38,470 nucleotides of DNA from Bacteroidaceae bacterium (GCA_024401055.1 JAKSLT010000019.1:1-38470), one strand, 5' to 3'. Shown: positions 16,671-24,621, numbered from the stretch's first letter. The notes: generated by a model from the letters alone, not told the origin. Numbers and translations: made by a program.

Positions 16671-17276
16671 ATGATAGACCAATATCCTTCAAAACTCCTT
16701 GAACGCGCAGTAGGCGAGATGGCCAAACTGCCCGGCGTGGGACGCAAGACCGCCTTGCGCCTCGTGCTGCATTTGCTGCGCAAGGAGACGTCTGACGTGC
16801 TGGCCCTCACCGACGCCCTCGCTACGCTGCGACAGGAGGTGCACTACTGCCAGTGTTGCCACAATATCAGCGACACCGACCTCTGCGAGATATGTGCCTC
16901 GCCGCGCAGGGACCACTCCCTCATCTGCGTGGTGGAGAACGTGCAGAACGTGATGGCCGTGGAGGCTACAGGCCAGTATCAAGGTCTCTACCACGTGCTG
17001 GGCGGCGTCATCTCGCCGATGGACGGCATCGGCCCCAGCGATTTGGAAATAGAGAGCCTCGTACAGCGCGTGGCAGAGGGCGGTGTGGCGGAAGTAATCT
17101 TCGCCCTCAACCCCACGATGGAGGGCGACACCACCAACTTCTACATATCCCGCCGCCTCCGCGACTACGGCGTGAAACTCTCCACTCTGGCCCGCGGCGT
17201 CTCCGTGGGCGACGACTTGGAATATACAGACGAAATAACTCTCGGCCGCTCTATAATCAACCGCGTGCCGCTATAA
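16671..17276 (+). CDS. recR: Recombination mediator RecR
   Basis: A 201-residue protein of normal RecR length. Domain order: helix-hairpin-helix [13 protein letters not shown] (residues ~19-31), a C4 zinc finger with C60, C63, C72 and C75 (YCQCCHN...CEIC), then a Toprim domain ([36 protein letters not shown]). RecR works with RecO and RecF to load RecA on gapped DNA. The true start is the ATG at 16671 ([14 protein letters not shown]). A longer in-frame reading would add 15 residues that come purely from the hairpin repeat upstream, so it was rejected. The next gene follows after 26 bp. Confidence 0.95.
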   Translation: MIDQYPSKLLERAVGEMAKLPGVGRKTALRLVLHLLRKETSDVLALTDALATLRQEVHYCQCCHNISDTDLCEICASPRRDHSLICVVENVQNVMAVEATGQYQGLYHVLGGVISPMDGIGPSDLEIESLVQRVAEGGVAEVIFALNPTMEGDTTNFYISRRLRDYGVKLSTLARGVSVGDDLEYTDEITLGRSIINRVPL

Positions 17277-17302
17277 ACGTATAACATTTAACACTCATCA
17301 GT

Positions 17303-17830
17303 ATGGCAACGTCACAACCTGTGTCTAAAACGACAAAGTTCCTCCAGTATGCCCAGCTCGTCCTGTGGGCAATAGCCATCATCTTGGCCGTAGTAATTCC
17401 TTTGTTCACCGATTGGGAACATCAACTTCACGATGTGCCCGATGTGGCCACCTACATCTTCCACATGATAAGCGTGGTGCTGCTCTTCGCTGCCGGCTAC
17501 TGCGTCCTGGTCCAGCGTCGCCACCGCGTGCTGCGCCTCATCGTGGTCAACCTTGCCATACTCTGCACGGAGACGCTTTTCTTCATGATGCGCCCCGATG
17601 CCGACACCGAACTCTATATCTTCCTCATCACTCTCCTTCTCTCCATTATCGCTTATCCGTTGCGTGAGCCGAAGAAGAAAGAGCCTGCCCCCGAGGCTGT
17701 ACCCGCCGAGGAACCTTCCGCTCCCGCCGAGGCCGCTCTCGCCGAGGCTGCTCCCGCTAAGGTTGTTCCCGCCAAGGAACCCGCTCCTGCCGCTCCTACT
17801 GTGGAAATCCCCGCCGAAGTGGAAGATTAA
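17303..17830 (+). CDS. Small integral membrane protein with Pro/Ala/Glu-rich tail
   Basis: A 175-residue protein. The first ~115 residues contain four hydrophobic segments (LVLWAIAIILAVVIPLF, IFHMISVVLLFAAGYCVLV, LRLIVVNLAILCTETLFFM, LYIFLITLLLSIIAYPL). Then comes a low-complexity tail of Pro/Ala/Glu/Lys repeats (EPAPEAVPAEEPSAPAEA and similar). An inner-membrane location with a flexible cytoplasmic tail is likely. No family motif is recognised. The tail's imperfect 'cccgccgagg' and 'cccgccaagg' repeats suggest expansion by slippage. It sits 26 bp after recR. Confidence 0.7.
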   Translation: MATSQPVSKTTKFLQYAQLVLWAIAIILAVVIPLFTDWEHQLHDVPDVATYIFHMISVVLLFAAGYCVLVQRRHRVLRLIVVNLAILCTETLFFMMRPDADTELYIFLITLLLSIIAYPLREPKKKEPAPEAVPAEEPSAPAEAALAEAAPAKVVPAKEPAPAAPTVEIPAEVED

Positions 17831-17964
17831 ATATAATAAACAAAAAACTTGCCCTTAGCCCTGATACCCCCAAGACTTGTCCTTTAGAGGTATCTTCCCC
17901 TCCTTATGGGGGAGGGGTGGCGCGGCACGAAGTGGCCGCGACGGGGTGAGGCTTCTCTACTCCT
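17831..17964. repeat. GC-rich hairpin repeat before mlaE
   Basis: The copy at about 17881-17956 has the core 'cccctccttatgggggaggg' and a second stem ggcgcggcac-gaa-gtggccgcg that stays paired though different from other copies. It ends ~8 bp before the mlaE start. The rest of the gap shows nothing else. Confidence 0.85.
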
Positions 17965-18711
17965 ATGTTCCCATTCAACTACCTCCAATCCCTCGGCCAG
18001 TACCTGCAACTGATGGGCCGCACCTTCTCGCGGCCTGAACGCTTGCGGATGTATGCCAAACAGTACGTGCATGAGATGCAGAAACTCGGCACCGACAGTA
18101 TTCCCATCGTCCTGCTCATCAGTTTCTTCATCGGCGCCGTAATCTGTATTCAGATAAAGCTGAACATCCAGTCCTCGTGGATGCCCCACTGGGTTAGCGG
18201 CTACGTCACCCGTGAGATAATGCTGCTGGAGTTCTCCTCCAGTATCATGTGCCTTATCCTCTCCGGTAAGGTGGGCTCCAACATAGCCTCCGAGATAGGC
18301 ACGATGCGCGTGACGCAGCAACTTGACGCCCTTGAGATTATGGGCGTCAACCCCGCCGCCTACATCATCCTGCCGAAGGTGTGCGGCCTTATCACGATGA
18401 TGCCCTTCCTCGTCATCTTCGCCACGGCAAGCGGCATCGGCGGCGCCTACGCCACGGCTTACATCATGGGCATCATCACGCCCGCCGACCTCACCGAGGG
18501 CCTTCAGCACGACTTCCACCAGTGGTTCTTCTGGATGGGCGTGGTCAAGAGCCTTTTCTTCGCCTTCATCATCGCCAGCGTCAGTTCCTACTACGGCTAC
18601 CGCGTAGAGGGCGGCTCACAGGAGGTGGGCAAAGCCTCCACCAACGCCGTGGTGGCCTGCTCCATGCTTATACTTTTCAGCGACGTGTTCCTGACGTCCA
18701 TCCTTTCGTAA
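17965..18711 (+). CDS. mlaE: MlaE-family ABC transporter permease (phospholipid transport)
   Basis: A 248-residue membrane protein with the MlaE fold: five or six hydrophobic segments (IPIVLLISFFIGAVICIQI, IMLLEFSSSIMCLIL, AYIILPKVCGLITMMPFLVIFATA) and the family region SGKVGSNIASEIGTMRVTQQLDALEIMGVNP, which contacts the ATPase. MlaE with MlaF moves phospholipids between inner and outer membrane to keep outer-membrane asymmetry. The ATPase gene starts 12 bp downstream, so they form an operon. The substrate-binding MlaD and other Mla parts are not in this window. The start is set by the ATG just after the hairpin repeat. Confidence 0.92.
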   Translation: MFPFNYLQSLGQYLQLMGRTFSRPERLRMYAKQYVHEMQKLGTDSIPIVLLISFFIGAVICIQIKLNIQSSWMPHWVSGYVTREIMLLEFSSSIMCLILSGKVGSNIASEIGTMRVTQQLDALEIMGVNPAAYIILPKVCGLITMMPFLVIFATASGIGGAYATAYIMGIITPADLTEGLQHDFHQWFFWMGVVKSLFFAFIIASVSSYYGYRVEGGSQEVGKASTNAVVACSMLILFSDVFLTSILS

Positions 18712-18723
18712 ACGCTTTTCCTC

Positions 18724-19515
18724 ATGATAGAAATACGCCACCTATACAAAGCCTTCGAGGACAAGGAGGTGCTGAAAGACATCTCCACCACCTTTGAGCC
18801 CGGCAAGTGCAACCTCATCATCGGCCAGTCGGGCTCCGGTAAGACGGTGCTCATGAAGAACATCGTGGGCCTCTTCACGCCCACCAGCGGCGAGATTCTG
18901 TACGACGGCCGCGACTTCGTAAAGATGTCGAAGCGCGAGAAGGCTCTGCTGCGCCGCGAGATGGGTATGATTTTCCAGAGCGCCGCCCTCTTCGACTCCC
19001 TCTCCGTGCTGGAGAACGTAATGTTCCCCCTGGATATGTTCTCGTCCGACAGTTACAAGGACCGCACCCGCCGCGCCCTCTATTGTCTGGAGCGCGTCAA
19101 CCTCAAGGACGCCGCCTACAAGTATCCCGGCGAGATAAGCGGCGGCATGCAGAAGCGCGCAGCCATTGCCCGCGCCATTGCCCTCAATCCTACCTACCTC
19201 TTCTGCGACGAACCCAACTCCGGCCTCGACCCCAAGACCTCCCTCGTCATCGACGAACTCATCCACGGCATTACGCAGGAGTTCGGCACCACCACGGTAA
19301 TGAACACCCACGACATGAACTCCGTGATGGGCATCGGCGAGCACATCATCTACATCCACAAGGGCGAAGCCGCCTGGGAGGGCTCCAAAGACGAGGTGAT
19401 GAACTCCGACAACGAGCGCCTCAACTCCTTCATCTTCGCCTCCGATCTCTTTAAGAAAATAAAGAACAGCCCCTCTCCGTCAGCGGCACCCGCCGCTGAC
19501 ACCTCCCCCCTATAG
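18724..19515 (+). CDS. mlaF: MlaF-family ABC transporter ATPase
   Basis: A 263-residue ABC ATPase: Walker A GQSGSGKT (34-41), Q-loop in IFQSAALFD, signature ISGGMQKR (138-145), Walker B with YLFCDEPNSGLDP (158-170) and H-loop His196 in NTHDMNS. The ISGGMQKR and LFDSLSVLENV patterns are typical of MlaF. It powers the MlaE permease encoded 12 bp upstream. The last ~15 residues (SPSPSAAPAADTSPL) and the stop are coded by the GC-rich hairpin repeat, so the native C-terminus has been replaced or extended. Confidence 0.93.
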   Translation: MIEIRHLYKAFEDKEVLKDISTTFEPGKCNLIIGQSGSGKTVLMKNIVGLFTPTSGEILYDGRDFVKMSKREKALLRREMGMIFQSAALFDSLSVLENVMFPLDMFSSDSYKDRTRRALYCLERVNLKDAAYKYPGEISGGMQKRAAIARAIALNPTYLFCDEPNSGLDPKTSLVIDELIHGITQEFGTTTVMNTHDMNSVMGIGEHIIYIHKGEAAWEGSKDEVMNSDNERLNSFIFASDLFKKIKNSPSPSAAPAADTSPL

Positions 19516-19768
19516 GGGAAGGAATAATGCCTAAAGTTAGTTTCCCTACATTCTCACAACCGAATACCCCCATAATCCCATAACCTCACCCCCCACAGCC
19601 TTACATCCTCATAACCTATAGAGGTATCTTCCCCTCCCTATGGGGGAGGGGTGGCGGAGCACCGCAGGTGGCTCCGACGGGGTGAGGCTGTAACCTATAG
19701 AGGTATCTTCCCCTCCCTATGGGGGAGGGGTGTCAAAGTGCCGTAGGCAGCTTTGACGGGAAGGGGCT
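19469..19768. repeat. Three GC-rich hairpin repeats between mlaF and the next gene
   Basis: Copies at about 19469-19530, 19615-19688 and 19693-19768; the last two are tandem and share 'tatagaggtatcttcccctc'. Second stems differ and remain paired: gtcagcgg/ccgctgac, gcggagc/gctccg, and gtcaaag/ctttgac. No gene lies in the gap; short 'cataacct' tracts fill the rest. Confidence 0.88.
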
Positions 19769-19777
19769 TTAATAATT

Positions 19778-20101
19778 ATGTTTACCATCCAACTCAACGC
19801 ATCCGGCACTCATCACCTTGAGGTGGACGAGCGCCATTTCCAGACTCTTCAGGACTACGCTCTCTTCCGCGACCTCGTGGACAGCACGGGCTACGTCACC
19901 GAGCAGACGCTCGACAAACTGAAGTGCAACATTCGCGCCCTCATCGCCACTGCCGACAACCCCAAGCCCCTCATTGACCTTTGCTACGAGGTCATCTACC
20001 ATCCCAAAATGAAGGGCTTCGGCCTGCAGAATCTCATTCTGGCGTATTTGGAGTGGGAAAAGACCCTCCCCCTTACCCCTCCCGTGGAGGGAGGGGAGTA
20101 G
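19778..20101 (+). CDS. Small unknown protein with repeat-derived C-terminus
   Basis: A 107-residue soluble protein (MFTIQLNASGTHHLEV...) with a mixed strand then helical pattern (LQDYALFRDLVDSTGYVTEQTLDKLKCNIRALIATADNPKPLIDLCYEVIYHPKMKGFGLQNLILAYLEW split in several helices). No family is recognised. The last ~10 residues (LPLTPPVEGG) come from a GC-rich hairpin repeat that also supplies the stop. It lies between mlaF and the GH5 gene, 14 bp before the GH5 start, and could be cotranscribed with it. Coding status is supported by a sensible ATG, amino-acid composition and position. Confidence 0.6.
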   Translation: MFTIQLNASGTHHLEVDERHFQTLQDYALFRDLVDSTGYVTEQTLDKLKCNIRALIATADNPKPLIDLCYEVIYHPKMKGFGLQNLILAYLEWEKTLPLTPPVEGGE

Positions 20102-20108
20102 ATACCTT
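20067..20108. repeat. GC-rich hairpin repeat at the end of the 107-aa gene
   Basis: The core 'cccctcccgtggagggagggg' forms a hairpin that codes for the last residues of the upstream gene. Confidence 0.7.
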
Positions 20109-20115
20109 TCAGGCA

Positions 20116-21537
20116 ATGCGACACATTATTATATATATAATAGGAGCCCTTTGTGCCCTTCTCTCATATGTACCCGCAAAGGGCGCTTACTCCCCCTCGC
20201 TCGGAGAGCGAACTCTTTCCCCAACAGGGGAGAGATGGCGGCAGCCAGAGAGAGGCCGGGAGGGGTGCGGGTCTGCTTTTCCTTTCGTCACCGTCCGTTC
20301 CGGCCAATTCTATCTCGGTGACGCTCCATACACCTACATAGGTACCAACTTCTGGTACGGCCCCATCTTGGCCTCCGAAGGTCAGGGCGGCGACCGCCAG
20401 CGCCTTTCGCGCGAATTGGACGCCATGCAGAAAGTGGGCATCCGCAACCTCCGCGTCCTTGTTGGCGCCGAGGGCAGCACGGAGCGCCTCACCCACATTC
20501 GCCCCATACTTCAGCCCGAGCCCGGCGTGTATAACGACACGCTCCTGCGCGGTCTCGACTACTTCCTCGCCGAACTGGAGCGCCGCCAAATGACGGCCGT
20601 GCTCTATCTCACCAACTCGTGGGAGTGGAGCGGCGGCTACGGCGCTTATCTGGAGTGGGCCGGCGAAGGACAGGCCCCCGAACCTTCCGACTGGCAGGGC
20701 TTCGTGGATTTCCACTCCCATTTCGTGCAGAACACCCGCGCCAAGACCCTCGTCGCCGACCACGTGAAGCGCATCGTCTCCCGCACCAACACCGTCACCG
20801 GCCGGCCCTACGCCGAGAGTCCCGCCATTATGGCCTGGGAACTCGCCAACGAGCCCCGCGCCTTCAGCCGCCAGCCCGCCGTGAAGGAGGCCTTCCTCGA
20901 CTGGGCCCGGAACCTCGCAGCCCTCATCAAGAGCCTCGATCCCAACCACCTCGTCACCACGGGCAGCGAAGGCCTCTACGGTTGCGAAGTGGATATGGAC
21001 CTCTTCCGCCGCCTCCACACGCTGCCCGAGATAGACTACGCCTGCATCCATATCTGGCCCCACACGTGGGGATGGATGGGTGCCTTCAAGTCCCCCACCG
21101 CCGAGGCACGCCGTGCCAACGGCATCGACGGCACCGAGAAAGGCTTCCAGAGTGCGTGCGACGAGAGCCAAAAATACATCGATGGCGCCTGCAAAGCCCT
21201 TGAAGGCAGCGGCCGTCCTATAGTAATCGAGGAGTTCGGCTACCCCCGCGACGGCTACGCCATCACACGCCAGTCCACCACCCAGTGGCGCGACGCCTAC
21301 TACGCCTTTATCTTCCGTCAGATGCAGTCGCATCCGCAGATAGCGGCCTGCAACTTCTGGGGCTGGGGCGGCCTCGCCCGCCCGCCTCACGACACCTGGC
21401 AGCCCGGCGACCCCTACACCTGTGACCCCAACCACGAGGAGCAAGGCCTCTACTCCGTTTTCTCCTCCGACAAAGGCACTCTCCGCGCCGTCAAAACGGC
21501 TGCCAAAGCCCTCCGCCGCGCCAAAGACAAAAAGTAA
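20116..21537 (+). CDS. Secreted GH5 mannanase-like glycoside hydrolase
   Basis: A 473-residue protein with a signal-like N-terminus (MRHIIIYIIGALCALLSY). The catalytic domain is GH5 of the mannanase type: YIGTNFWYG, NLRVLVGAEG, LTNSWEWSGGYGAYLEW, acid/base E246 in WELANEPR, IDYACIHIWPHTWGWM, and nucleophile E373 in IEEFGYPRDG. GH5_7-type enzymes hydrolyse beta-1,4-mannan internally, but the exact activity is not proven. Between the signal peptide and the domain lies an odd 30-residue segment (YSPSLGERTLSPTGERW...) coded by a GC-rich repeat (20185-20270), so the mature N-terminus carries a repeat-derived insert. ATG 20116 was chosen over a longer reading through the previous gene because it gives the signal peptide. 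A strong terminator follows. Confidence 0.88.
   Translation: MRHIIIYIIGALCALLSYVPAKGAYSPSLGERTLSPTGERWRQPERGREGCGSAFPFVTVRSGQFYLGDAPYTYIGTNFWYGPILASEGQGGDRQRLSRELDAMQKVGIRNLRVLVGAEGSTERLTHIRPILQPEPGVYNDTLLRGLDYFLAELERRQMTAVLYLTNSWEWSGGYGAYLEWAGEGQAPEPSDWQGFVDFHSHFVQNTRAKTLVADHVKRIVSRTNTVTGRPYAESPAIMAWELANEPRAFSRQPAVKEAFLDWARNLAALIKSLDPNHLVTTGSEGLYGCEVDMDLFRRLHTLPEIDYACIHIWPHTWGWMGAFKSPTAEARRANGIDGTEKGFQSACDESQKYIDGACKALEGSGRPIVIEEFGYPRDGYAITRQSTTQWRDAYYAFIFRQMQSHPQIAACNFWGWGGLARPPHDTWQPGDPYTCDPNHEEQGLYSVFSSDKGTLRAVKTAAKALRRAKDKK
20185..20270. repeat. GC-rich repeat inserted in the GH5 5' coding region
   Basis: Contains 'ctttccccaacaggggag' and 'cgctcggagagcg' hairpins; translated in frame after the signal peptide. 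It is related to, but more diverged than, the main hairpin family. Confidence 0.6.
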
Positions 21538-21556
21538 TCCCTCCCCCGAATACAAT

Positions 21557-21586
21557 AGAGGGCACTCCCAATCAGGAGTGCCCTCT
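21557..21586 (+). terminator. Rho-independent-type terminator after GH5
   Basis: A perfect 12-bp stem (agagggcactcc / ggagtgccctct) with a 6-base loop, then gtcttttctgtctt, 20 bp after the GH5 stop. Confidence 0.75.
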
Positions 21587-21672
21587 GTCTTTTCTGTCTT
21601 CGGCTTTGCCCTGCCCTTATCGGCTTTCCCACCGTTTTTCCTCTCTTTCAATTTGAGTTTTACCCTATAAGG

Positions 21673-21760
21673 ACTCCAGTCCTTGTAGGGGAAAACTCCA
21701 GTCCTTATAGGGTAAAACTCCAGTCCTTATAGGGTAAAACTGCAGTCCTTATAGGGGAGG
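21673..21760. repeat. Four tandem 22-bp repeats
   Basis: Units start at 21673, 21695, 21717 and 21739, with consensus actccagtccttatagggta plus aa. The stretch just before (ctataaggact) is the inverse of agtccttatag, so a hairpin can form at the left edge. There is no spacer/repeat alternation, so it is not CRISPR. No gene is seen from 21541 to 22466 apart from these repeats, the PPTase fragment and the promoter. Confidence 0.8.
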
Positions 21761-21855
21761 ACTGGCAGGGAAATGGGATTGCATAATAGGGGAAGGACGT
21801 TTGCGAAGAGTACCAACGGCAAACGATGTAGCAATGTAGCAAATGTAGCGCGAAA

Positions 21856-21929
21856 TTACACTTTGAGCGTGGCTACGGTGCAGACAAATTGGGGGAATAC
21901 CTGCGTTTCAAAAAGGAAACGGTCGGTGG
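21856..21929 (-). pseudogene. 3' end fragment of a phosphopantetheinyl transferase gene
   Basis: Read on the minus strand it encodes FLFETQVFPQFVCTVATLKV then TAA, matching the C-terminus FLFETQVFPHFVCTVATHKV of the complete gene at 26594-27331. It keeps its own stop codon (21856-21858). Of the three differences in 70 bp, one is silent (GTA/GTG Val) and two change residues (Q/H, L/H), so it looks like an allele from another strain. Confidence 0.8.
21860..21929. repeat. Island direct repeat, left copy
   Basis: 67/70 identical to 26598-26667; mismatches at 21866, 21874 and 21889. The right-hand parts (gaatacctgcgtttcaaaaa and onward) are exact until 21929, then diverge sharply. Confidence 0.85.
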
Positions 21930-22001
21930 TTGTTTGTGTAGGGGGCGAATTGGCATGGTTTTCAAGCAAAATATAGTATCAGAGAGAAAAAAACAGTAAA
22001 A

Positions 22002-22035
22002 TTTGGCTTATTTCTAATATTTATTTGTATATTTG
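22002..22035 (+). promoter_or_regulatory. Promoter of the radical SAM operon
   Basis: TTTG at 22002-22005 and TATATTTG at 22028-22035 with a 22-bp gap match the Bacteroidota consensus well. Transcription would start near 22042, giving a leader of ~425 bases before the maturase ATG. Confidence 0.65.
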
Positions 22036-22041
22036 CATCGT

Positions 22042-22466
22042 TTTCGCCTACGCTGTGCATCTAAAGGGTGCGCGGACGGGTGGGACACTACATAATATAA
22101 AAGCGTCATCGATGCTTTGTTCTGTGGCTGTTTGAACCTAGGAAATTCTTACTGCTTGCCGTGAACAATGTCGGAAGTGAATGCTACGGGTATGCACAAT
22201 ATGTATCCCCGGGGTGTGCATGTGAGGGGCGGTCTCATTCTTTTAGCCCTCTCCCAAGGACAAGGAAACCTTTCCTCAAGCACACTTTTCCGGAGGCATG
22301 TGCTATAACAGGCGTAGGCAGACACTCTACAAGTTGGCAAGCAAGGTTTTCCTAGGACCTAAACAGCAAGCAAGTAGAGATGGAAGCCTGCGTTTTTGTG
22401 TTATAGTAGTATATGCAATAAATTACAAAGGTTTCTTCGGGCTTCAGAGACTATTCAATTGTCACG
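22042..22466 (+). other. Long untranslated leader of unknown nature
   Basis: Between the promoter and the maturase ATG lie ~425 bases with no convincing gene. A 45-codon ATG frame at 22169 (MSEVNATGMHNMYPRGVHVR...) and a GTG frame at 22161 exist but lack support. Short pairings occur, such as agcac/gtgct around 22275-22305. It does not match the tmRNA, RNase P RNA or cobalamin riboswitch patterns known to me. A regulatory RNA or an undetected small peptide is possible. Confidence 0.35.
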
Positions 22467-24032
22467 ATGAATGAAATAGGTGTTGAAGCCCTTAATTCTG
22501 GCATGAGTCTTTATAGGCCAGAATGGACTTGTGGGCGATACTGCGAGAGCAAGCGGGTTGCCATTATGTATAATTTGATTACAGGCTTTAGTTATTTCTT
22601 TGAGGAGTATTCAGCCATTGTTATTGGCGAAATTCTAAAGGCCGAAAGGAATGAAGATATTCATGCTAAGAATGTAGAAACAGCTACAGGCATCAGCATG
22701 GAATCTTTGTGCCAATTTTTCAATGTCCTTGTTCGGGCTGGTCTTCTATCATTGTCTGTTCCTACGGAAGAAGGCATTATGGACTATCGACGTGCAGTAT
22801 TAGAAGCAAGGAAGTCTAACGGCTCTTGGGTTGACAGGCCAACGGAAGAAAAGCTTCCTATGGAGGTAACAAATGCAGAGCAAGCGTATTTTACAGCCGT
22901 TGATGACGGGAAGACCATTTGCTCTTGTATGTTTGAACTGACGTATCGGTGTAGCGAGATGTGTATTCATTGTTACAATCCAGGGGCCACTCGCAACAAT
23001 AACGAAGTGAGCCACCGTGCCGATATGAAAGAATTGACTTTAGCCGATTACAAGCGTATAATTGACGATATGTACGCCCACGGACTCGTCAAGGTTTGTT
23101 TGAGTGGAGGCGACCCCTTCTCAAAGGATTTTGTTTGGGAGTTGCTGGATTACCTGTATGCAAAGGGTATAGCGGTAGATGTGTTCACAAACGGCCAAAG
23201 GATAATAGAAAAGGTAAAGCGGCTTGCCGGTTACTATCCCCGATTAGTAGGCGTAAGTATCTATAGTGGTGTGGCAGAAGACCACGACGCGATTACGCGA
23301 ATCTCCGGCTCTTGGGAAAAGTCTGTGCAAGTGGTGAAAGAACTTTCTGCATTGGCCATTCCTATGAATCTGAAATGCTGCGTGATGCAGCCGAACCTTC
23401 ATTCATATTATATGGTTGCAGACCTTGCAAAAGAATATGGAGCTGTTCCTCAGTTTGAGATAAATATTACGGAATCAAATGACGGGGACATTTGCGCCAA
23501 ACAGTTACGTTTGACGGAAGAGCAACTGCAGGTCGTGCTGCGTGATAATAATCTTGCTTTATATGTGGGCAAGGAAGCGCCGAACTACGGCGGACAGAAA
23601 CGTGATTTGTCTCTTTGTAGTTGTGGCGCAGGTGCTACGGGATTTTGTATGTCGCCTAATGGAGACTTGCGGGCTTGCACGACGTTTACGCAAGTGTACG
23701 GTAACTTACGGGAGCAATCCGTCGTAGAAATACTGGCTGATAGTCCTTTGCTCAAAGAGTGGAGGACGGCGGTCGTGGCTGATTATGCCGAGTGCGGAAA
23801 ATATGATTACTGTGATTATTGCAACCTATGCGCAGGAATTAATTATACGGAGCATGGAGACTTTCGCAAGCCTGCAGAGACGAATTGTTTTATGGCCAAA
23901 TGTAGGTATAATCTGGCGCATAAGTTGATGGAGCATGATGAACCGATGACAAGAGAGCAATTCATAGAAGCGTTGCAAGCGCTCCCTATTGAAAGAACAG
24001 CCTTGCAGCGCCAATATCGTAATAAGGGATAA
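22467..24032 (+). CDS. Radical SAM/SPASM peptide maturase with PqqD-like N-terminal domain
   Basis: A 521-residue protein. The radical SAM motif is C162-SEM-C166-IH-C169 (CX3CX2C, binding the 4Fe-4S cluster that cleaves SAM), followed by LVKVCLSGGDPF and a (beta/alpha) barrel. The C-terminal SPASM domain is Cys-rich (LCSCGAGATGFCMSPNGDLRAC from about residue 383, then CGKYDYCDYCNLCAG), which should bind auxiliary Fe-S clusters. The first ~100 residues (FSYFFEEYSAIVIGEIL...LCQFFNVLVRAGLLSL) resemble a PqqD-like peptide-recognition domain. This architecture is typical of enzymes that crosslink ribosomal peptides. A 34-aa ORF 49 bp downstream, before a terminator, is the likely substrate. AT-richer than the flanking core genes; part of the island. 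MNEIG (22467) was taken as start; M14 is an alternative. Confidence 0.88.
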   Translation: MNEIGVEALNSGMSLYRPEWTCGRYCESKRVAIMYNLITGFSYFFEEYSAIVIGEILKAERNEDIHAKNVETATGISMESLCQFFNVLVRAGLLSLSVPTEEGIMDYRRAVLEARKSNGSWVDRPTEEKLPMEVTNAEQAYFTAVDDGKTICSCMFELTYRCSEMCIHCYNPGATRNNNEVSHRADMKELTLADYKRIIDDMYAHGLVKVCLSGGDPFSKDFVWELLDYLYAKGIAVDVFTNGQRIIEKVKRLAGYYPRLVGVSIYSGVAEDHDAITRISGSWEKSVQVVKELSALAIPMNLKCCVMQPNLHSYYMVADLAKEYGAVPQFEINITESNDGDICAKQLRLTEEQLQVVLRDNNLALYVGKEAPNYGGQKRDLSLCSCGAGATGFCMSPNGDLRACTTFTQVYGNLREQSVVEILADSPLLKEWRTAVVADYAECGKYDYCDYCNLCAGINYTEHGDFRKPAETNCFMAKCRYNLAHKLMEHDEPMTREQFIEALQALPIERTALQRQYRNKG

Positions 24033-24081
24033 ATGGTGTCTCCCCAGAAGTACACCTATAACCTTCAAATTCTATAAGATT

Positions 24082-24186
24082 ATGAAAATAGAACTTGGAA
24101 TTAAGACCGCCTCCTTTGTGGCTTCAGCTTCTGGTTGTCCTGCATTTGCCGAGCTTTTATGCGGGATAGGCTACCGTATGCCGTAA
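24082..24186 (+). CDS. 34-aa candidate RiPP precursor peptide
   Basis: A short ORF starting MKIELGIKTASFVASASG, then Cys19-Pro, Glu24, Cys27, Gly-Ile-Gly, Tyr31 and a final RMP. It lies 49 bp after the radical SAM/SPASM gene and 36 bp before a strong terminator, so it is the last gene of that operon. The charged, helix-prone start would suit a leader. The C-terminal half, with two Cys eight apart plus Glu and Tyr, would suit a core in which the maturase makes thioether or carbon-carbon links. There is no double-Gly cleavage site, and nothing proves translation. It does not match a precursor family I know. Confidence 0.55.
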   Translation: MKIELGIKTASFVASASGCPAFAELLCGIGYRMP

Positions 24187-24221
24187 CGGATGCAGCTAAG
24201 AGTACACTCTCTTGGCGTTTT

Positions 24222-24256
24222 ATCGGGGAGGAGAAAAGCCTCCTCCCCGATTTTTT
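24222..24256 (+). terminator. Strong rho-independent terminator of the radical SAM operon
   Basis: A 12-bp perfect stem (atcggggaggag / ctcctccccgat) with loop aaaagc, directly followed by six T's. It isolates the maturase-peptide pair from the following genes. Confidence 0.88.
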
Positions 24257-24294
24257 AAAAACAATAATTTACAGAAAATTTCAAAAGACAAACA

Positions 24295-24621
24295 ATGGAA
24301 AACAAAGGAAAAAAACAATTTGAAGAACTTATGGCAGAGTATAATATGCCAAATGTCGCAGAAAGTAGGAAAGAAGAAATAATCACATTAATGCAGGAAT
24401 ATTTGCAAAAAAACTATGGCGACAATTGTGCTGATGTTCTATGCTCTGATGGAAAGACTTATTCTGTACTTCCTGATACCATCGGAAAGTTACGTGACTT
24501 AGAAGCGGCTCTAAGAACAGAAAAAAAGAGAAAAAATAATCAAGAAAAAGCAGATGAGGTTCGTGACCGTATGACAAGCATGAATAAATATTCAGTGGAA
24601 CATCCCTATCCAGGTCAATAG
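24295..24621 (+). CDS. 108-aa soluble protein of unknown function (island cargo)
   Basis: A highly charged, helical protein (MENKGKKQFEELMAEYNMPN...). Helical stretches are SRKEEIITLMQEYLQKNY and LRDLEAALRTEKKRKNNQEK, with two Cys in DNCADVLCSDGKT. It has no signal peptide or membrane segment. It is very AT-rich relative to the host core. It lies after the radical SAM terminator and 62 bp before the Sel1-repeat gene, and may be cotranscribed with it. I do not recognise a family. Confidence 0.65.
   Translation: MENKGKKQFEELMAEYNMPNVAESRKEEIITLMQEYLQKNYGDNCADVLCSDGKTYSVLPDTIGKLRDLEAALRTEKKRKNNQEKADEVRDRMTSMNKYSVEHPYPGQ

Noticed and set aside
20164-21651. Minus-strand open frame opposite GH5
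   Set aside because: Antisense shadow; the plus strand carries a complete GH5 catalytic domain with E246 and E373.
21673-21760. CRISPR array
   Set aside because: Repeats are directly adjacent 22-bp units with no spacers and no cas genes.
22042-22466. tmRNA, RNase P RNA or cobalamin riboswitch
   Set aside because: None of the conserved sequence blocks of these RNAs that I know from Bacteroidales could be found.
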